Assembly: GCA_023430425.1 (NCBI GenBank) | Contig: JAEZAR010000420.1 | Coordinates: 1-12,266, forward strand | Direction of reading: 5' to 3' | Source: Actinomycetes bacterium | GTDB taxonomy: Bacteria > Actinomycetota > Actinomycetes > Actinomycetales > Cellulomonadaceae | DNA length: 12,266 nt | Shown here: piece by piece, positions 9,357 to 12,266 of the stretch | Layout: each line of letters opens with the position of its first letter | Position numbering within the stretch: position 1 is the stretch's first letter | The notes under the pieces: generated by a model | Told to the model about the DNA's origin: nothing | The model's database searches: none | Seen by the model: only the letters and a program-made list of their open reading frames with translations | Program-made: the position numbers and the translations under genes

Positions 9357-9498
9357 CACCGACCTCCCCCGGCGCACGGTCGCTGCGCCGTGGTGATGAT
9401 CCCACCGGCCCGCTCGCGGCGTCCGGGGAACGGCGGGCGAGGTCCGCTCGGCCTACGGGACCCGCCGCCCCCCGCGAGCGGTACGGTGCAGACGCAGA

Positions 9499-9535
9499 AC
9501 GCTCCGAGGCCGCAGTGCGCGCGGCCTCGGAGCGT
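9499..9535. terminator. Perfect 15-bp hairpin after the permease operon
   Basis: ACGCTCCGAGGCCGC (9499-9513) and GCGGCCTCGGAGCGT (9521-9535) are perfect reverse complements around a 7-nt loop. The structure lies about 50 nt after the stop of the MalG-like permease and about 140 nt before the start of the frameshifted binding-protein gene. It has no T-tract but is strong enough to act as a terminator or 3'-end stabiliser for the ABC operon. The remaining bases from 9357 to 9587 show no clear promoter for the downstream gene. Confidence 0.75.
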
Positions 9536-9587
9536 CCTGTGACCGGGGGGCGAGGGAGCGCCACCGCGCCCCCCGGGTACTACCTCG

Positions 9588-10478
9588 TCAGCCCTTGACG
9601 GCGCCCTGGAGGCCGCTGACGATCCGCCGCTCCATCGCGAGGAAGAAGACGAGCGCGGGGATCATCGCCAGCGACGTGAAGGCGAGGACGCCTGCCGTGT
9701 TGGACGAGAACTGCGTCGAGAACTGCTGGACACCGAGCGGCAGGGTGTACTGCTCGATCGGTGCACCACCGGCCCCCAGGACGAACAGCGGGAGCAGGTA
9801 GCCGTTCCAGCTGCCGACGAACGCCAGCACGCCGACCGTGACGAGGCCCGGCCCCGCGAGCGGGAGCAGGATCCGCCAGAAGAAGCCGACCTTGCTCGCG
9901 CCGTCGATCTGCGCGGCCTCCTCCAGCTCCACCGGGACGGCCCGGAGGAACGGGGTGAGGATGATGACCGTCGTTGGGAGGGCGAACGCCGCCTGCGGGA
10001 GGATCAGGCCCAGCACGGACCCGAACATCCCCAGGTCCCGCAGCATGACGGTCAGCGGCAGGACCGCGATCGTCAGCGGGAACAGCAGACCCGCCGTGAA
10101 CAGCGAGTACATGAGCTGCCGGCCCTTGAACTCGTAGCGCGCGATGACGAAGGCCACCGAGACGCCGAGCACGACGACCGCCGTCGTGGTGCCGAGAGCG
10201 GCGATCGTGGACTGGAGCACCTGGCCCCAGAACCGCTCCGACGCGAGGACGTCCTGGTAGTTGAAGAGCACCCACGGGTCGGGAAGACCCGCCGGGCTCG
10301 CCGTGATCTGCAGGTTCGTCCGGAACGCGCCGAGGATGACGTACAGCACCGGCGCGATGAACATCGCGATGACGACCAGCGCGATGAGGTAGATGAACGG
10401 CTGGTCCCACGAGAACGCCCGACGGCGTCGGATCTCGAGGGGCCGTGCCTCGCCTTGGGTGAGGGTTGCGCTTGTCAT
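9588..10478 (-). CDS. ABC sugar transporter permease, MalG-like
   Basis: This is an inner-membrane permease of a CUT1 carbohydrate importer, 296 residues, near the usual 270-300. Hydrophobic segments are visible at about 28-51, 90-113, 122-145, 155-178, 210-230 and 262-282, giving the six expected. The cytoplasmic EAA loop that contacts the ATPase is EEAAQIDGASKVGFFWRILLP (about 186-206), with the invariant Gly193. The start lies one base after the stop of the MalF-like gene (TGACATG), so the two are translationally coupled and presumably form a heterodimer. AGGA precedes the ATG at about 9 nt. The gene is followed by a hairpin terminator. The substrate is probably an oligosaccharide, but the permease sequence does not show which one. 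Confidence 0.95.
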   Translation of the reverse strand: MTSATLTQGEARPLEIRRRRAFSWDQPFIYLIALVVIAMFIAPVLYVILGAFRTNLQITASPAGLPDPWVLFNYQDVLASERFWGQVLQSTIAALGTTTAVVVLGVSVAFVIARYEFKGRQLMYSLFTAGLLFPLTIAVLPLTVMLRDLGMFGSVLGLILPQAAFALPTTVIILTPFLRAVPVELEEAAQIDGASKVGFFWRILLPLAGPGLVTVGVLAFVGSWNGYLLPLFVLGAGGAPIEQYTLPLGVQQFSTQFSSNTAGVLAFTSLAMIPALVFFLAMERRIVSGLQGAVKG

Positions 10479-10479
10479 G

Positions 10480-11454
10480 TCACTGTGTCCTGCTGGTCAG
10501 GGCACCGGCGAGGTCGCGGCGCAGGGCGAAGCGCTGGTACAGCAGCGCCACGGTCAGCGAGATGAAGAACAGGACCACAGCCACCGCGCTGCCGAACCCG
10601 ACCTGGGACCGGTTCAGCCCGTAGAGGACCATGTAGCTCGCCATCGTGGTCGTGGAGTTCAGCGGACCGCCGCCCGTGAGGATCCACACCATGTCGAACA
10701 GCTGGAGCGATCCGATGATCGAGAGGAACGCCCAGATGCGGATGGTGGGGCCGAGCAGCGGCACCGTGATGCGCCACTGGATCTGCCACCAGTTGGCACC
10801 GTCGATCGACGCCGCCTCCGTGAGCTCCTCCGGGACGCCCTGCAGACCCGCGAGGAACAGGATGATGGCCAGACCGAGGTACTTCCACGTCAGGACGCCG
10901 AAGAGGGTCCAGAGGGCCATCCCGGGGTCCGCCAGCCAGAGCTGACGCAGCCCGCCGAGACCGATCGCCTCCATCACCGCGTCGAACGGCCCGTGGGGCT
11001 GGAGGATCAGCGCCCAGGCGAGACCCGCGATGACCTCACTGAGGACGTACGGCACGAAGATGAGGACCCGGAGCAGGGTACGGCCGCGGATCCGACGGTT
11101 GAGCAGCAGCGCGATCCCCAGCGCCAGGGGCCCCTGGATGAGCAGGGAGAGCCCCAGGATGATGAAGTTGTGCTGCACGGCACCGTGGAACACCGGGTCG
11201 GTCAGCACTCGCTCGTAGTTGTCGAAACCGACGAAGTTGTCGAGTGCGGACAGGCCGTTCCAGTTGAAGAAGCTGTAGTAGGCCGCCAGGATCACCGGCA
11301 CGAAGACGAAGCTCACGTACACGATGAGGGCGGGCCCCGCGAACGCGGCGATCTCGACGCGCTTGCGGAGCTTGTTCCTCGGCTTCTTTGTCAGGGGGGC
11401 GCGGGCCGGGCCCGCGGCTTGCGCCGCGGGCCCGGCCTGGATCTGCGAAGACAT
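10480..11454 (-). CDS. ABC sugar transporter permease, MalF-like
   Basis: This is the second membrane subunit of the CUT1 importer, 324 residues. The first 35 residues are cytoplasmic, rich in Ala, Gly and Pro and then basic (TKKPRNKLRKR). Transmembrane segments follow at about 36-60, 97-119, 128-152, 178-203, 236-258 and 286-305. The EAA loop is EELTEAASIDGANWWQIQWR (209-228), with Gly219. The gene begins 9 nt after the stop of the binding-protein gene at the right edge and lacks a good Shine-Dalgarno, so translation probably depends on ribosomes finishing that gene. A perfect 15-bp hairpin occupies codons 6-17 and shapes the odd Ala/Gly-rich N terminus. No ATPase gene follows; many actinobacterial CUT1 systems share a distant MsiK-type ATPase (established knowledge), which is likely here. 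Confidence 0.95.
   Translation of the reverse strand: MSSQIQAGPAAQAAGPARAPLTKKPRNKLRKRVEIAAFAGPALIVYVSFVFVPVILAAYYSFFNWNGLSALDNFVGFDNYERVLTDPVFHGAVQHNFIILGLSLLIQGPLALGIALLLNRRIRGRTLLRVLIFVPYVLSEVIAGLAWALILQPHGPFDAVMEAIGLGGLRQLWLADPGMALWTLFGVLTWKYLGLAIILFLAGLQGVPEELTEAASIDGANWWQIQWRITVPLLGPTIRIWAFLSIIGSLQLFDMVWILTGGGPLNSTTTMASYMVLYGLNRSQVGFGSAVAVVLFFISLTVALLYQRFALRRDLAGALTSRTQ
11404..11437 (-). promoter_or_regulatory. Perfect 15-bp stem with GCAA tetraloop at the start of the MalF-like gene
   Basis: In the sense (minus) strand GGCCGGGCCCGCGGC pairs base for base with GCCGCGGGCCCGGCC around the loop GCAA, a GNRA tetraloop. The stem is entirely G-C and begins 17 nt after the start codon, inside the footprint of an initiating ribosome. 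It would be very stable in RNA. Likely effects are to restrain permease translation or to protect the upstream binding-protein mRNA from 3' decay, so that binding protein exceeds permease. These effects are inference; the structure itself is directly visible. Confidence 0.85.
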
Positions 11455-11463
11455 ACGCCGACG

Positions 11464-12266
11464 CTACAGCGTTGCGACCGCTGCGTTGATGGCCTCGACG
11501 ATGCCCTCAGGGGTGCCCTGGCCACCGAAGAAGTTGACGATCGCCTCGTTCATGGCGCCGCCGACCACCGGGCCGTAGGACGTGTCGAGCCACAGCTGGA
11601 CGTAGCTCGCGTTGTTCAGACCCTCGAGCACCATCTGCAGGTTCGGGTCGGTGATGGAGTCCTGCGCGGCCGGGACGACCGGGAGGCCGGCACCCGACTC
11701 GCCGAACCGGCGCTGCACGTCCTCGGAGAGGATGTACTTCAGCAGGTCGACAGCAGCGTCCGGGGCCTGGGCCGAGACGGAGAAGCCGTCGCCGCCACCG
11801 AGGGCCGCGGTCGGGTCGCCGTCCGTGCCGTCGATGCCCGGGAAGTTGAACCAGCCGAGGAACTCCGGCGGGGTCGCGTTCTCGTCGCCCGTCTCGTCGC
11901 GGAGGATGCCGCCCATGACACCGGCGTTCCAGTGACCCATGAGCTCCATGGCCGCGTTACCGGTCGCGAGGAGACCGGCCGAGGAGCTCGCGCCCTCCTG
12001 CGCGGAGGTGGCGAGGAAGCCCTCGTTGAAGGGCTCGGAGGCGATGAACTCCTGGAGGAGCTTGCCGGCCTCGACGAAGCAGGCGTCGTCGAAGTTCAGC
12101 GTGGCCTGAGCAGCCTCGAGAGCCGCGGGCGAGCAGGACTTCAGCGCGAAGTGGTACCAGTAGTGCGCTGCCGGCCAGCCGCTGCCCGCACCCACGGCGA
12201 TCGGCGCGGTGCCGATGGCCTTGAGCTTCTCGATCGCGTCGTACAGGCCGTCGAGCGTGGTGGGCG
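11464..12266 (-). CDS. Sugar ABC transporter solute-binding protein, C-terminal part (cut by window edge)
   Basis: The visible 267 residues are the C-terminal two lobes of a family-1 (CUT1) extracellular solute-binding protein; the signal peptide and N-terminal domain lie beyond the right edge. Recognisable stretches are TTLDGLYDAIEKLKAIG, GWPAAHYWYHFALKSC, ASEPFNEGFLAT, AAMELMGHWNAGVMGG, LSEDVQRRFGESGAGLPVVP and AMNEAIVNFFGGQGTPEGIVEA. The aromatic residues in GWPAAHYWYHF suit sugar stacking, though the ligand is not determined. The gene leads directly into the MalF-like permease 9 nt downstream, so it is the dedicated binding protein of this importer. It is a close paralogue of the frameshifted gene at 8026-9356, with well over half of aligned residues identical by eye. 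Confidence 0.93.
   Translation of the reverse strand, partial: PTTLDGLYDAIEKLKAIGTAPIAVGAGSGWPAAHYWYHFALKSCSPAALEAAQATLNFDDACFVEAGKLLQEFIASEPFNEGFLATSAQEGASSSAGLLATGNAAMELMGHWNAGVMGGILRDETGDENATPPEFLGWFNFPGIDGTDGDPTAALGGGDGFSVSAQAPDAAVDLLKYILSEDVQRRFGESGAGLPVVPAAQDSITDPNLQMVLEGLNNASYVQLWLDTSYGPVVGGAMNEAIVNFFGGQGTPEGIVEAINAAVATL

Noticed and set aside
9395..9409. Partly symmetrical GGTG-N7-CACC sequence upstream of the frameshifted gene as a LacI-type operator
   Set aside because: Only the outer four bases are symmetric; the centre does not match a LacI-family operator.

Overview
The window is GC-rich throughout, with dense coding, GTG starts, leaderless-type promoters and long spurious antisense reading frames. 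All of this points to an actinobacterium. A Cellulomonas-like (Cellulomonadaceae) source is my inference from overall flavour and gene content, not something I could test. Most of the window is ordinary metabolism and transport; the interesting parts are the regulatory sequences and a few local oddities.

Region 1 (1-4240, minus strand) is a branched-chain amino acid operon. It is read in the order promoter, leader peptide, attenuator terminator, ilvB, an aspartate/glutamate-racemase-family gene, ilvN, ilvC (cut off by the window edge). The promoter (4210-4239) lies immediately upstream of a 9-codon reading frame whose product, MQTILLVLG, is packed with Ile, Leu and Val codons. A hairpin followed by six T lies about 40 nt downstream. 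This is a textbook transcription-attenuation layout. The unusual element is the racemase gene, which overlaps both ilvB and ilvN by a few bases where actinobacteria normally have ilvBNC alone.

Region 2 (4377-5549, plus strand) is a divergent gene for a membrane-anchored or exported protein with beta-propeller-like (PD40/TolB-type) repeats and no assigned function. It converges on ilvD, with overlapping hairpins in the short gap.

Region 3 (5589-7987, minus strand) holds ilvD, with an apparent leaderless promoter, preceded by a fusion of a pterin-4a-carbinolamine-dehydratase domain to a VOC/glyoxalase domain. ilvB, ilvN, ilvC and ilvD together supply the common steps of valine and isoleucine synthesis; the racemase and the fusion protein have no obvious place in that pathway.

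Region 4 (8026-12266, minus strand) is a carbohydrate-type (CUT1) ABC importer: a solute-binding protein gene entering from the right edge, then MalF-like and MalG-like permeases, then a strong hairpin terminator. Beyond the terminator lies a second, clearly paralogous solute-binding lipoprotein gene interrupted by a one-base frameshift. No ATPase gene is present. Near the 5' end of the MalF-like gene is a perfect 15-bp hairpin closed by a GCAA tetraloop, placed where it could reduce permease expression relative to the binding protein.
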